Shown here: piece by piece, positions 17,440-25,467 of the stretch
Layout of the letters: each line of letters starts with the position of its first letter
Position numbering within the stretch: position 1 is the first letter of the stretch
Assembly: GCF_002531935.1 (NCBI RefSeq)
Contig: NZ_NWSV01000039.1
Span: 1 to 37,827, forward strand
DNA length: 37,827 nucleotides
From: Rhizobium chutanense
Lineage (GTDB): Bacteria > Pseudomonadota > Alphaproteobacteria > Rhizobiales > Rhizobiaceae
Direction: 5' to 3'
Notes under the pieces: generated by a model
Databases searched by the model: none
What the model saw: the letters and a program-made list of their open reading frames with translations, nothing else
Told to the model about the DNA's origin: nothing
Made by a program: the position numbers and the translations under genes

Positions 17440-17453
17440 GACAACATGTTGTC
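17440..17453. promoter_or_regulatory. MarR operator-like palindrome 2
   Basis: GACAACATGTTGTC is a perfect 14-bp palindrome. It begins 36 bases after the start of the first site, between three and four helical turns. It lies 24 bases before the MarR start codon. Binding by the adjacent MarR protein is inferred. Confidence 0.75.
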
Positions 17454-17477
17454 AAACAAAATCGACCGGAGCGGACG

Positions 17478-17921
17478 ATGGAGGGGAATGCCTTTTCCGC
17501 GTTCGCGATCACGGCGCTTCGCCTCGCCGGCCATCTGACGGCGGCCGGCGACCAGCTGGCCAAGCCCGCGGGACAGACAAGCGCGCGCTGGCAGGTGCTG
17601 GCGGCGGCACGGCGCGGCGATATGTCGGTGGCGCAGATTGCCCGCGCCCTCGGCCTCGCCCGCCAGGGGGTGCAGCGGCTAACCGACGTGCTGGAGGGCG
17701 AAGAGCTGATCGCCTATGCCGACAACCCGCAGCACCAGCGCGCCAAGCTGGTGCGGCTGACGGCGGAGGGGGCCGCGCGGCTCGGGGTTATCGAGGCGGC
17801 GCAGGCCGGGTGGGCGGATGGGCTGGGTGCTGCGTTCACGTCGGCCGAACTCGATGCGGCGCGGGCGGTGATGGCGCGGGTGATGGAGATGCTGGAGGGT
17901 GGTGAGACGGCTGGAGGTTGA
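17478..17921 (+). CDS. MarR-family transcriptional regulator
   Basis: A 147-residue winged-helix regulator, probably a dimer. The core reads TSARWQVLAAARRGDMSVAQIARALGLARQGVQRLTDVLEGEELI (helix-turn-helix), then a wing, NPQHQRAKLVRLTAEGAARL, followed by C-terminal dimerisation helices. The start at 17478 has GGAGCGG at good spacing. The earlier in-frame ATG at 17421 would place a perfect operator palindrome inside the coding sequence and is less likely. Two palindromes between it and the divergent GFA gene imply that it controls itself and that gene. The inducer is unknown. Confidence 0.9.
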   Translation: MEGNAFSAFAITALRLAGHLTAAGDQLAKPAGQTSARWQVLAAARRGDMSVAQIARALGLARQGVQRLTDVLEGEELIAYADNPQHQRAKLVRLTAEGAARLGVIEAAQAGWADGLGAAFTSAELDAARAVMARVMEMLEGGETAGG

Positions 17922-17977
17922 GCGGCTTGGCTTCCGATGCCCGGCTGCCCCAGCTATCGGGCACACCACCCAGGAAC

Positions 17978-18002
17978 AAAAAAAGGCCGGGCTAACCCGA
18001 CC
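17978..18002 (-). terminator. intrinsic terminator of the cold-shock gene
   Basis: On the minus strand this reads GGTCGGG, loop TTAG, CCCGGCC, followed by seven T. It is a 7-bp stem (one G-T pair) with a U-tract, the standard Rho-independent form. It lies about 95 bases after the stop codon of the cold-shock gene. Confidence 0.85.
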
Positions 18003-18097
18003 TTCCCTGCCATCTCGACGGACCGTGCCAGTACATCCGTGGTCACGATCCGGAGATGATATTCAGCCCGCGCGTTCAGAAGGACGCGCTGAAAGGC

Positions 18098-18307
18098 TCA
18101 GGCCGCCTGGAGGCGGTCTGCCGACATCTTGCCGGACTTGTTGTCGCGGACGAGCTCGTAGGACAGTTTCTGGCCATCCTTGAGATCGCGCATGCCAGCG
18201 CGTTCAACGGCGGAGATGTGGACGAAAACGTCGGCTGCGCCGTCATCCGGCTGAATGAAGCCGTAGCCCTTGGTTGCGTTGAACCACTTTACGGTACCAG
18301 TGCTCAT
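18098..18307 (-). CDS. CspA-type cold-shock protein
   Basis: A 69-residue single cold-shock domain that binds single-stranded RNA and DNA as an RNA chaperone. RNP1 (KGYGFIQP) and RNP2 (VFVHIS) are both present, after the family opening GTVKWFNATKGYG. The sequence is full length. GGGATA lies before the ATG. The long upstream gap (over 300 bases to the fad operon) leaves room for a structured leader, common in this family, but I could not identify a specific element. Rhizobia have several csp paralogues, so no number is assigned. Confidence 0.95.
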   Translation of the reverse strand: MSTGTVKWFNATKGYGFIQPDDGAADVFVHISAVERAGMRDLKDGQKLSYELVRDNKSGKMSADRLQAA

Positions 18308-18633
18308 GACGATATCCCTTTCGAATCGCTCATAGAAGATTGCAGCCCGGACAAAGGTACGAGCCGCGATGAAAACCGATTTTGGAGGAAGTTCGCCAGG
18401 AACGACGCAAGCGCCGTTTCAAAGTTCATCTAGCAAGATCGATGCTTGAACGTTTAATCGGGAATTGTGTCCGTGACAAGGCGTCGGCAGGGAAAATTAG
18501 CATTCGTGCGGGCTGAGGGAAATCAGAAGACTCTTCGACGTCGTGCCGTGTTCACTCCCCTGCCCGGCAGGGCGGCGGGGGTGCCACGGCACGACGGCAA
18601 AGATGCCCCGTAAACCAAGACCGCGAAAACGGC
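18308..18633. other. gene-free stretch between csp and the fad operon
   Basis: About 325 bases hold the upstream and leader region of the cold-shock gene on the left and a large hairpin at 18539-18596 on the right. I see no open frame or RNA gene with convincing signals. Confidence 0.6.
18539..18596 (-). terminator. large hairpin at the end of the fad operon
   Basis: Outer arms CGTCGTGCCGTG and CACGGCACGACG (12 bp, perfect) enclose an inner perfect palindrome CCCTGCCCGGCAGGG. The structure begins 38 bases after the stop codon of the last fad gene. There is no T-run, so it may stabilise the mRNA end or assist termination rather than act as a simple intrinsic terminator. Confidence 0.6.
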
Positions 18634-20850
18634 CTAAGCCGCCTGCCCGACCTTCACATAGGGATCGAACCGCCCATAAAAGGTCTCGCCCTTGGCCGCC
18701 ATATCCTTCAGCAGCGGCGTCGGCTCGAAGTGTTTTCCGTAAGCCTCAGCTAACTTTTCAGCCAGTTCCACGAAAGCCTTCACCCCCATGCCGTCAATAT
18801 AGGAGAGCGCCCCGCCGGTATAGGGCGCGAAGCCGAAGCCGAGGATCGAGCCGACATCGGCCTCGCGCGGATCGGTGACGATGCCTTCCTCGACGGTGCG
18901 GGCGGCTTCGAGTGCGATGGTGACGAGGAAGCGCTGCTTCAGCACGGCGACATCGACCTCATCCGCCTTCTTCTGCGGGTAGAAGCTCTTGAGATCGGGC
19001 CAGAGCGACTTCTTCGCCGGCTTCGGCGGATAATCATAGAAGCCCTTGGCATTCTTGCGGCCGAAGCGGCCCTCCTTTTCGACCATGCGGGAGATCAGCT
19101 CCATATGCCGGGGGTCGGTGGCCTTTTCGCCGAGATCGGCGACCGTCGCCTTGAGGATCTTCAGCGACAGATCGATCGCCACCTCGTCATTCAAAGCCAG
19201 CGGCCCCACCGGCATGCCGGCCATCTTGGCGGCATTTTCGATCATGACCGGCGGTACGCCCTCGATCAGCATGTCGTAGCTTTCCGACATGTAGCGCAGC
19301 ACGCAGCGATTGACGAAGAAGCCGCGGGTGTCGTTGACGACGATGGGCGTCTTCTTGATCGCCGCGACATAATCGAGCGCGACGGCCAGCGCCTTGTCGC
19401 CGGTTTCGCTTCCGAGGATCACCTCGGTCAGCATCATCTTCTCGACAGGCGAGAAGAAATGGATGCCGATGAAATCGGCCGGGCGTCTGGAATTCTTCGC
19501 CAGACCCGAGATCGGCAGGGTCGAGGTATTGGAGGCAAAGATCGCGCCTTCCGGCAGCACGGCTTCGACCGCCTCGATAACCGCCTTCTTCACCTCGCGA
19601 TCCTCGAACACCGCCTCGATGACGAGGTCTGTTTTGGCAAGGGCGGCATAATCGGCCGAGGGCGTGATGCGCGACAGCAGCGCCGCCGCCTCGTCCTGCG
19701 TCAGACGTCCCTTACCGACAGAATCCTTGACTAGGCCTTCGGACACGGCCTTGCCCTTGGTCGCCGCCTCGATGTCGCGGTCGATCAGCGTCACGGGAAT
19801 GCCGGCGGCGGCGGTGACATAGGCGATCGAAGCGCCCATGAAGCCGGCGCCGACGACGCCGACATGTTTCAGCTCGGTCTTCGGGATGCCTGCCGGGCGC
19901 CGCGCACCCTTGCCGAGTTCCTGCATGGAAATGAACAGCGAACGGATCATCGAGAAGGCCTCGCGGCTCTGCAGCACCTCGGTAAAATAACGCTGCTCGA
20001 TCTTCAGACCCGTGTCGAACGGCACCTGCAGGCCTTCATAGACACATTGCAGGATGGCGAGCGCTGCCGGATAATTGCCCGATGTCTCCCGGCGCAGGAT
20101 CGCCGGCGCCGCCGGCCAGAGCTGGGCGGAGGCAGGCGTCCAGATGCCGCCGCCGGGCGCCTTGAAGCCCTTCTCGTCCCAGGGCGCGACCGGCTTCAGG
20201 CCATCCTTGATCATCTGCTTGGCGGCGGGGATCAGCCGATCCGGCTCGACCACCTGATGCACGAGGTTCATCGCCTTGGCGCGGGAGCCGGTCAGCGACT
20301 GGCCAGTCGTCATCATCTGCAGCGCATCCTGTGCATTGGCAAGGCGCGGCACGCGCTGGGTGCCGCCGGCGCCGGGGAAGATGCCGACCTTGACCTCGGG
20401 CAGCGCGATCTTGACGCTCTTGGCATTGGAGGCGACGCGGCCGTGGCAGGCGAGCGACAGTTCGAAAGCGCCGCCCATGCAGGTGCCGTTGATCGCCGAT
20501 ACCCAGGGCTTGCCGGAGGTTTCCAGCTTGCGGAACAGGCCGGACATGCGGCCGACCAGACCGAAGAGGGTCTGCACCGCCTTTTCCGGGCTCTTTGCCT
20601 TCTCCTCCTGATAGGAGCTGAACATCGACTTGATCATCGACAGATCGGCGCCGCCGGAGAAGGAGGATTTGCCTGATGTGAAGACGACGCCCTTGATCGC
20701 GGCGTCGGCAGTGGTCGCATCGATGATGGCATCGAGTTCGGCCATCACCTCTGATGTGAAGACGTTCATCGACTTGCCGGGCATGTCCCAGGTGATAAGA
20801 GCGATGCCGTCGGCGTCGGTTTCGAGCGTGAAATTGATGTAGGTGCTCAT
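18634..20850 (-). CDS. FadB/FadJ-like multifunctional beta-oxidation enzyme
   Basis: A 738-residue fusion of enoyl-CoA hydratase and 3-hydroxyacyl-CoA dehydrogenase. The crotonase part (1 to about 300) shows SSFSGGADLSMI, GTCMGGAFELSLACHGRVAS and PEVKVGIFPGAGGTQRVPRL with the catalytic acidic residues. The dehydrogenase part starts near residue 330 with the NAD-binding VGVVGAGFMGASIAYV. It includes SNTSTLPISGLA, the GIHFFSPVEKM catalytic histidine and GFFVNRCVLRYMSE. It carries out the hydration and oxidation steps of fatty-acid beta-oxidation. It is the last gene of the minus-strand operon with thiolase and acyl-CoA dehydrogenase, 70 bases after the thiolase. That gap holds a CTCCCC/GGGGAG hairpin. 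Confidence 0.93.
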   Translation of the reverse strand: MSTYINFTLETDADGIALITWDMPGKSMNVFTSEVMAELDAIIDATTADAAIKGVVFTSGKSSFSGGADLSMIKSMFSSYQEEKAKSPEKAVQTLFGLVGRMSGLFRKLETSGKPWVSAINGTCMGGAFELSLACHGRVASNAKSVKIALPEVKVGIFPGAGGTQRVPRLANAQDALQMMTTGQSLTGSRAKAMNLVHQVVEPDRLIPAAKQMIKDGLKPVAPWDEKGFKAPGGGIWTPASAQLWPAAPAILRRETSGNYPAALAILQCVYEGLQVPFDTGLKIEQRYFTEVLQSREAFSMIRSLFISMQELGKGARRPAGIPKTELKHVGVVGAGFMGASIAYVTAAAGIPVTLIDRDIEAATKGKAVSEGLVKDSVGKGRLTQDEAAALLSRITPSADYAALAKTDLVIEAVFEDREVKKAVIEAVEAVLPEGAIFASNTSTLPISGLAKNSRRPADFIGIHFFSPVEKMMLTEVILGSETGDKALAVALDYVAAIKKTPIVVNDTRGFFVNRCVLRYMSESYDMLIEGVPPVMIENAAKMAGMPVGPLALNDEVAIDLSLKILKATVADLGEKATDPRHMELISRMVEKEGRFGRKNAKGFYDYPPKPAKKSLWPDLKSFYPQKKADEVDVAVLKQRFLVTIALEAARTVEEGIVTDPREADVGSILGFGFAPYTGGALSYIDGMGVKAFVELAEKLAEAYGKHFEPTPLLKDMAAKGETFYGRFDPYVKVGQAA

Positions 20851-20889
20851 CTTGGGAATTCCTCTCCCTGAATTTTCTTGCCGTGAAGC

Positions 20890-20908
20890 TCCTCCCCAAA
20901 AGGGGAGG
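20890..20908. repeat. small intercistronic hairpin
   Basis: CCTCCCC, four A, GGGGAGG forms a short perfect stem between the thiolase stop codon and the start of the multifunctional enzyme. It resembles a trimmed RIME-like arm and may modulate expression inside the operon. Confidence 0.5.
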
Positions 20909-20920
20909 GTTCAGATCCCG

Positions 20921-22129
20921 TCAAACGCGTTCGATAACCGTTGCCGTGCCCATGCCGGCGCCGATGCAGAGCGTCACCAGCGCGGTGTTGAGGTCGCGGC
21001 GTTCAAGCTCGTCCAGCACCGTGCCGAGGATCATCGCGCCGGTGGCGCCGAGCGGATGGCCCATGGCGATGGCGCCGCCATTGACGTTGATCCTGTCGTG
21101 GCCGATGTCGAAGGCTTGCATGTAGCGCAGCACGACGGCGGCGAAGGCTTCGTTCAGCTCGAAGAGGTCGATATCGGCTAGGCGCATGCCGGTGCGTTTC
21201 AACAGCTTCTCGGTGACATCGACCGGGCCGGTCAGCATCAGGGCCGGATCGGAGCCGATATTGGCGAAGGCCTTGATGCGGGCGCGCGGCTTGAGCCCCA
21301 TGCTTTCACCGCCGGCCTTGGAGCCGAGCAGGACGACGCCGGCGCCATCGACGATGCCGGAGGAATTGCCGGCATGATGGACGTAGTTGATGCGCTCGAT
21401 CTCCGGATGGGCCTGGATGCCGACGGCCTCGAAGCCGCCCATCTCGCCGGGCATCTGGAAGGACGGATTGAGCGAGGCAAGCGCCTGCATGTCGGTGCCG
21501 GGGCGCATATGCTCGTCCGTTGCCAGGATCGTCAGGCCGTTCTGGTCCTTGACCGGGACGACCGACTTGTCGAACCAGCCGTTTTCCCAGGCATGGGCGG
21601 CGCGCTTCTGGCTCTCGACCGCATAGGCGTCGACATCGGTCCTGTTGAAACCGTATTTGGTGGCGATGAGATCGGCCGAGACGCCCTGCGGCATGAAATA
21701 GGCCGGGAAATTCACCGAGGGGTCCATGAACCAGGCGCCGCCGGACATGCCCAAGCCGACGCGCGACATGCTTTCGACGCCGCCCGCGATGACGATGTCG
21801 TCGGCGCCTTGGGCGATCTTGCCGGCGCCGAAATTGACGGCATCGAGGCCGGAGGCGCAGAAACGGGAGATCTGCATGCCGGGCGCCCGGGTGGAATAAC
21901 CGGCTTCGAAGGCGGCAGCCTTGGGAATGACCGCGCCGGCATCCATGACCGGATCGACGCAGCCCATGATGATGTCGTCGACGGTTTTGGTGTCGAGCCC
22001 GTTGCGGTCGCGGATCGCTTCCAGCGTCTTGGCCGCCAGGCGGACGGAGGGCACCTCATGCAGGGCGCCATCCTTCTTGCCGCGGCCGCGCGGCGTGCGG
22101 ACGTGATCGTAAATGAAAACCTCGGTCAT
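20921..22129 (-). CDS. acetyl-CoA C-acyltransferase (thiolase)
   Basis: A 402-residue thiolase that cleaves 3-ketoacyl-CoA with free CoA to release acetyl-CoA, the last step of each beta-oxidation round. The acyl-accepting cysteine is in ISRFCASGLDAVN near residue 91. The catalytic histidine is in GGAIAMGHPLGATGA, and the second cysteine is in LCIGAGMGTATVIE at the C-terminus. Degradative rather than biosynthetic function is inferred from the flanking genes. A GGGAGATGAGGAA ribosome binding site precedes the ATG at 22129. It is the middle gene of the fad operon, 100 bases after the acyl-CoA dehydrogenase. Confidence 0.94.
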   Translation of the reverse strand: MTEVFIYDHVRTPRGRGKKDGALHEVPSVRLAAKTLEAIRDRNGLDTKTVDDIIMGCVDPVMDAGAVIPKAAAFEAGYSTRAPGMQISRFCASGLDAVNFGAGKIAQGADDIVIAGGVESMSRVGLGMSGGAWFMDPSVNFPAYFMPQGVSADLIATKYGFNRTDVDAYAVESQKRAAHAWENGWFDKSVVPVKDQNGLTILATDEHMRPGTDMQALASLNPSFQMPGEMGGFEAVGIQAHPEIERINYVHHAGNSSGIVDGAGVVLLGSKAGGESMGLKPRARIKAFANIGSDPALMLTGPVDVTEKLLKRTGMRLADIDLFELNEAFAAVVLRYMQAFDIGHDRINVNGGAIAMGHPLGATGAMILGTVLDELERRDLNTALVTLCIGAGMGTATVIERV

Positions 22130-22186
22130 TTCCTCATCTCCCTGGCGGCAATCTATCTTGCCTCAAATCTTGGAAGGAGGGGGAAA

Positions 22187-22220
22187 GACCCCTCCCCAGC
22201 CCTCCCCACAAGGGGGAGGG
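22187..22220. repeat. RIME-like half element inside the fad operon
   Basis: A single C-rich/G-rich hairpin arm (GACCCCTCCCCAGCCC... CAAGGGGGAGGG) equal to one end of the full elements elsewhere in the window. It sits in the gap between the acyl-CoA dehydrogenase and thiolase genes. Confidence 0.75.
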
Positions 22221-22229
22221 AGAAACGGC

Positions 22230-24026
22230 TCAAAACGCCTCGGCGGCCAGCTCCATCATCGTGTCGGCGCCGGTCTCGATGCGGGCCTTGCGCAGTGCCG
22301 TTTCCGGCATGATGCGCTCCATGAAGAACCTCGCCGTGATCAGCTTGTTCTTCAGGTAATCCTCGCGGGCGGCATCGCCCGATGCAAGCCCGTCCTCGGC
22401 GGCTTTGGCCATCTTTGCCCACATATAGCCGAGAACGACGAGGCCGAAGAGGTGCATGTAGTCGGTCGAGCCGGCGCCGGCATTGTCGGGCTTGGCCATG
22501 GCGTTCTGCATGAACCACATGGTCGCGCCCTGGACGTCGTTCAAGCCCTTCTTCAGATGCTTGGTGAAGAAGGAGAGCTTCTCGTTGCCGCGGTTCTCCT
22601 CGCAGAAATCGCCGATCTCCTTGAAAAGGGCCATGGCGGCGCGGCCGCCGTTCAAGGCGAGCTTGCGGCCGACGAGATCGAGCGCCTGAATGCCGTTGGC
22701 GCCTTCATAGATCATGGCGATGCGGGCATCGCGGACATACTGGCTCATGCCGTGTTCTTCGATATAGCCGTGGCCGCCGAAGACCTGCTGGGCCATGACG
22801 GCATGATCGAAGCCCTTGTCGGTCATCACGCCCTTGAGGATGGGGGTGACGAGGCCGAGAATATCGTCGGCCGTCTGGCGCTCCTTCTCGTCGGCGGACC
22901 GGTGGGCGATATCGGACTTCAGCGCGGTCCAGAGCAGGAAGGCGCGGCCGGCCTCGTTGAAGGCGCGGATGGTCATCAGCGTGCGGCGGATATCGGGATG
23001 CACGATGATCGGATCGGCCTTCTTGTCCGGCGCCTTGACGCCGGACAGCGAGCGCCCCTGGATGCGGTCGCGGGCGTAGGCGGCGGCGTTCTGATAGGCG
23101 ACCTCGGAAATGGCGATGCCCTGCAGGCCGACCATCAGGCGGGCCTCGTTCATCATCACGAACATGGCGTTGAGGCCGCGGTTTTCCGCGCCGATCAGGT
23201 AACCGGTCGCCTCGTCGTAATTCATCACGCAGGTGGCGTTGGCGTGAATGCCCATCTTGTGTTCGATCGCACCGCAGGAGACGGCGTTGCGGGCGCCGAG
23301 CGCACCGTCCTCGCCGACCAGGAATTTCGGAACGATGAACAGCGAAATTCCCTTGGTGCCCTCGGGCGCACCTTCGATGCGGGCGAGCACCAGATGGACG
23401 ATATTGTCGGCCAGGTCGTGTTCGCCGGCCGAGATGAAAATCTTCTGGCCCGAGATCCTGTAGCTGCCGTCGGCCTGCGGCACCGCCTTGGTGCGCAGCA
23501 TGCCGAGATCGGTGCCGCAATGCGGCTCGGTCAGGTTCATGGTGCCGGACCAGGCGCCGTCGACCATCTTCGGCAGATAGGTGCTCTTCTGCTCGTCCGT
23601 GCCGTGAACGAGGATTGCGGCGATCGCCCCTTGCGTCAGGCCGGGATACATCATCAGCGACATGTTGGCGGCAGAGGTATATTCGCCGACGGCGGTGTGC
23701 AGCGTGTAGGGAAGCCCCTGGCCGCCGAATTCCTCCGGCACCGCAAGGCCGATCCAGCCGCCTTCGCGATAGGCCTTATAGGCTTCCTTGAAGCCCTTCG
23801 GGGTCGAGACGCTGGCATCGTCGTGGCGCGTGCAGCCTTGCTGATCGCCGGAATAATTCAGCGGGAAGAGCGCTTCCTCGGCCACCTTGGCCGCCTCGCC
23901 GAGGATCGCTTCGATCAGATCGGGTGTCGCATCGGCAAAACCGGGAAGATTGTTGTAGCGTTCGAGGCCCAGCACGTCGTTCAGGACGAAGAGCGTATCG
24001 TTTACCGGGGCCTTGTAGACTGGCAT
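22230..24026 (-). CDS. acyl-CoA dehydrogenase
   Basis: A 598-residue flavoprotein that introduces the first double bond of beta-oxidation. The order of regions is that of the long acyl-CoA dehydrogenase type: N-terminal helical domain (to about 160), the beta domain with LTEPHCGTDLGMLRTKAV and YRISGQKIFISAGEHDL, then a C-terminal helical domain. The catalytic base glutamate is in MIYEGANGIQALDL near residue 441. An extra C-terminal extension, also typical of the ~600-residue subgroup, follows. The start at 24026 (MPVYKAPVND) has GGAGG ten bases before it, preferred to the ATG six codons upstream. It is the first gene of the operon, and a 22-bp palindrome lies 65 bases before its start. Confidence 0.93.
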   Translation of the reverse strand: MPVYKAPVNDTLFVLNDVLGLERYNNLPGFADATPDLIEAILGEAAKVAEEALFPLNYSGDQQGCTRHDDASVSTPKGFKEAYKAYREGGWIGLAVPEEFGGQGLPYTLHTAVGEYTSAANMSLMMYPGLTQGAIAAILVHGTDEQKSTYLPKMVDGAWSGTMNLTEPHCGTDLGMLRTKAVPQADGSYRISGQKIFISAGEHDLADNIVHLVLARIEGAPEGTKGISLFIVPKFLVGEDGALGARNAVSCGAIEHKMGIHANATCVMNYDEATGYLIGAENRGLNAMFVMMNEARLMVGLQGIAISEVAYQNAAAYARDRIQGRSLSGVKAPDKKADPIIVHPDIRRTLMTIRAFNEAGRAFLLWTALKSDIAHRSADEKERQTADDILGLVTPILKGVMTDKGFDHAVMAQQVFGGHGYIEEHGMSQYVRDARIAMIYEGANGIQALDLVGRKLALNGGRAAMALFKEIGDFCEENRGNEKLSFFTKHLKKGLNDVQGATMWFMQNAMAKPDNAGAGSTDYMHLFGLVVLGYMWAKMAKAAEDGLASGDAAREDYLKNKLITARFFMERIMPETALRKARIETGADTMMELAAEAF

Positions 24027-24090
24027 CTTGCGAATTCCTCCCATTCGGTTGACCGGACCGCGCCGGCCTCGGGCACTGTCTTACAAAATA

Positions 24091-24112
24091 TTGACGTTTG
24101 CGTAAACGTCAA
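24091..24112. promoter_or_regulatory. palindrome upstream of the fad operon
   Basis: TTGACGTTT, four bases (GCGT), AAACGTCAA: a 22-bp inverted repeat with perfect 9-bp arms. It lies about 65 bases before the acyl-CoA dehydrogenase start, an expected promoter position. It has the general form of operators for regulators of acyl-CoA catabolism; which protein binds it is not readable. The divergent glycosylase gene begins about 175 bases on the other side. Confidence 0.7.
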
Positions 24113-24287
24113 AATCTGCAGCCTTGCCCGCTTTTTACGAAAAAATTTCAAACGGCGAATCTGCCGGTCGTGAAGCACGCGAAAGGCACGAGGCATCATC
24201 TCCCCTTCCTTGTCCATCCGGGAATGGCGTATAAGCGGAAGCGTCGTTCAACCCGCCATTCGGGAATGCCAAAGGAGGATCGCCGGG

Positions 24288-24977
24288 ATGATCAGTTTCG
24301 AGGCGATCAGGCAGCGTGCCGAGCAGCGAAAGGGCGGAGCGGCAGCACTGCAGGCGTTGCTGGAGAAACACCGGCCGGATCACGACCGGCTGCGCGCCAT
24401 GTCGGACGATCGCATTCTGGCGGACATGACAAGGCGCATCTTCTACAGCGGTTTCGTCCAGAAGGTGATCGATGCGAAGTGGCCGGGTTTCGAAGCGGCC
24501 TTTTCCGGTTTCGATCCGGCAATGCTGAATATCGCGCCCGACGACTATTGGCACGAGCTGACTTCGGACGAACGGATCATCCGCAACGGCGCGAAGATCA
24601 TGTCGGTTCGCGCCAATGCCGCCTTCGTCAGGGAACTGGCAAGGGAACACGGCAGCGCCGGCGTCTTCTTCGCCGATTGGCCGCGCGAGGACCAGATCGG
24701 CCTACTCGAGCTGTTGAGCAAACGCGGCAGCCGGCTCGGCGGCATGACCGGGCAATATTTCCTGCGCGGCATCGGCCGTGACAGCTTCGTCGCCACGATG
24801 GACGTTCTCGCCTGCCTGAGATCGGCCGGCGTGCCGCTGTCTGCCTCCGGCACGGCGAAGAAGGACCAGCCGCTGATCCAGCAGGCCTTCAACGATTGGG
24901 CGGCGGAAACCGGCCTTTCCTTCATCCATCTCTCACGCATCAGCGCCTATTCGATCGATGCGGCGCAACCGCACTGA
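24288..24977 (+). CDS. TAG-like DNA-3-methyladenine glycosylase I homologue
   Basis: A 229-residue helical protein of the TAG branch of the HhH-GPD superfamily. The recognisable core is FEAAFSGFDPAML followed by LTSDERIIRNGAKIMSVRANAAFV, matching the FDP...D..IIR..KI...NA pattern of TAG. Several key features appear missing: the N-terminal RCxW zinc-binding start, the C-terminal histidine/cysteine zinc ligands, and the catalytic Glu (an Arg aligns) and Trp (a Gln aligns). The protein may be a non-catalytic DNA binder or a relative with another substrate. The start at 24288 is set by AAAGGAGG. It is divergent from the fad operon. Confidence 0.75.
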   Translation: MISFEAIRQRAEQRKGGAAALQALLEKHRPDHDRLRAMSDDRILADMTRRIFYSGFVQKVIDAKWPGFEAAFSGFDPAMLNIAPDDYWHELTSDERIIRNGAKIMSVRANAAFVRELAREHGSAGVFFADWPREDQIGLLELLSKRGSRLGGMTGQYFLRGIGRDSFVATMDVLACLRSAGVPLSASGTAKKDQPLIQQAFNDWAAETGLSFIHLSRISAYSIDAAQPH

Positions 24978-25101
24978 ATTCGTCCGAGGCGGAAGCCGTG
25001 GACGAAGAGTTTCTGAGCTCCACTGCAGGCTGACGAAGCAACTTTCGCGGCGGGTTCGTACAAGCTAGACTTTACCGTCAACGCTGGCTGGGAGGATACC
25101 G

Positions 25102-25467
25102 ATGCCGCGCCTGGATCATGTCACCATCGAAACCCGTGATGCCCCTGGAATGATCGGCTTTTTCGAAACCCTGCTCGGCGTCAAGGAAGGCTATCGCCCA
25201 CCTTTCGCCTCGCCCGGCCACTGGCTCTATCTCGACGGACTGCCGGTGATCCATCTCAGCCTGACATCGCGCAACACCGATTTTCCGGCCGGCATCTTCA
25301 ACCATGTCGCCTTCAGCCTTTATGAATTCGGGCCGGCGCTAGAGCGCATCAAGGCAAGCGGCTACCGCTACGAATATTACGATATTCCCGACACCGACCT
25401 CGGACAGGTCTTCGTTTACGGCCCCGAAGGCGTGAAGATCGAGCTGCAATATCCCCGGCCCGCCTGA
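25102..25467 (+). CDS. VOC-family (glyoxalase/dioxygenase-fold) protein
   Basis: A 121-residue protein of the vicinal-oxygen-chelate fold. The start DHVTIETRDAPGMIGFFETLLGV and the end GQVFVYGPEGVKIELQYP are typical, and the middle carries IFNHVAFSLYEFG. Likely metal ligands are His6, the histidine in FNHVAF and the glutamate in KIELQYP. The family covers glyoxalase I, dioxygenases and resistance proteins, so the substrate cannot be stated. A GGGAGGATACCG sequence precedes the ATG. A weak hairpin with short T-run follows 40 bases after the stop. Confidence 0.85.
   Translation: MPRLDHVTIETRDAPGMIGFFETLLGVKEGYRPPFASPGHWLYLDGLPVIHLSLTSRNTDFPAGIFNHVAFSLYEFGPALERIKASGYRYEYYDIPDTDLGQVFVYGPEGVKIELQYPRPA

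Noticed and set aside
18543..18878. 111-residue plus-strand frame at the end of the fad operon
   Set aside because: It lies over a hairpin and the antisense of the fad gene, is highly basic by composition only, and has no domain.
22113..24173. 686-residue open frame on the plus strand
   Set aside because: It is antisense to the acyl-CoA dehydrogenase gene, has no domain, and starts inside the thiolase gene.
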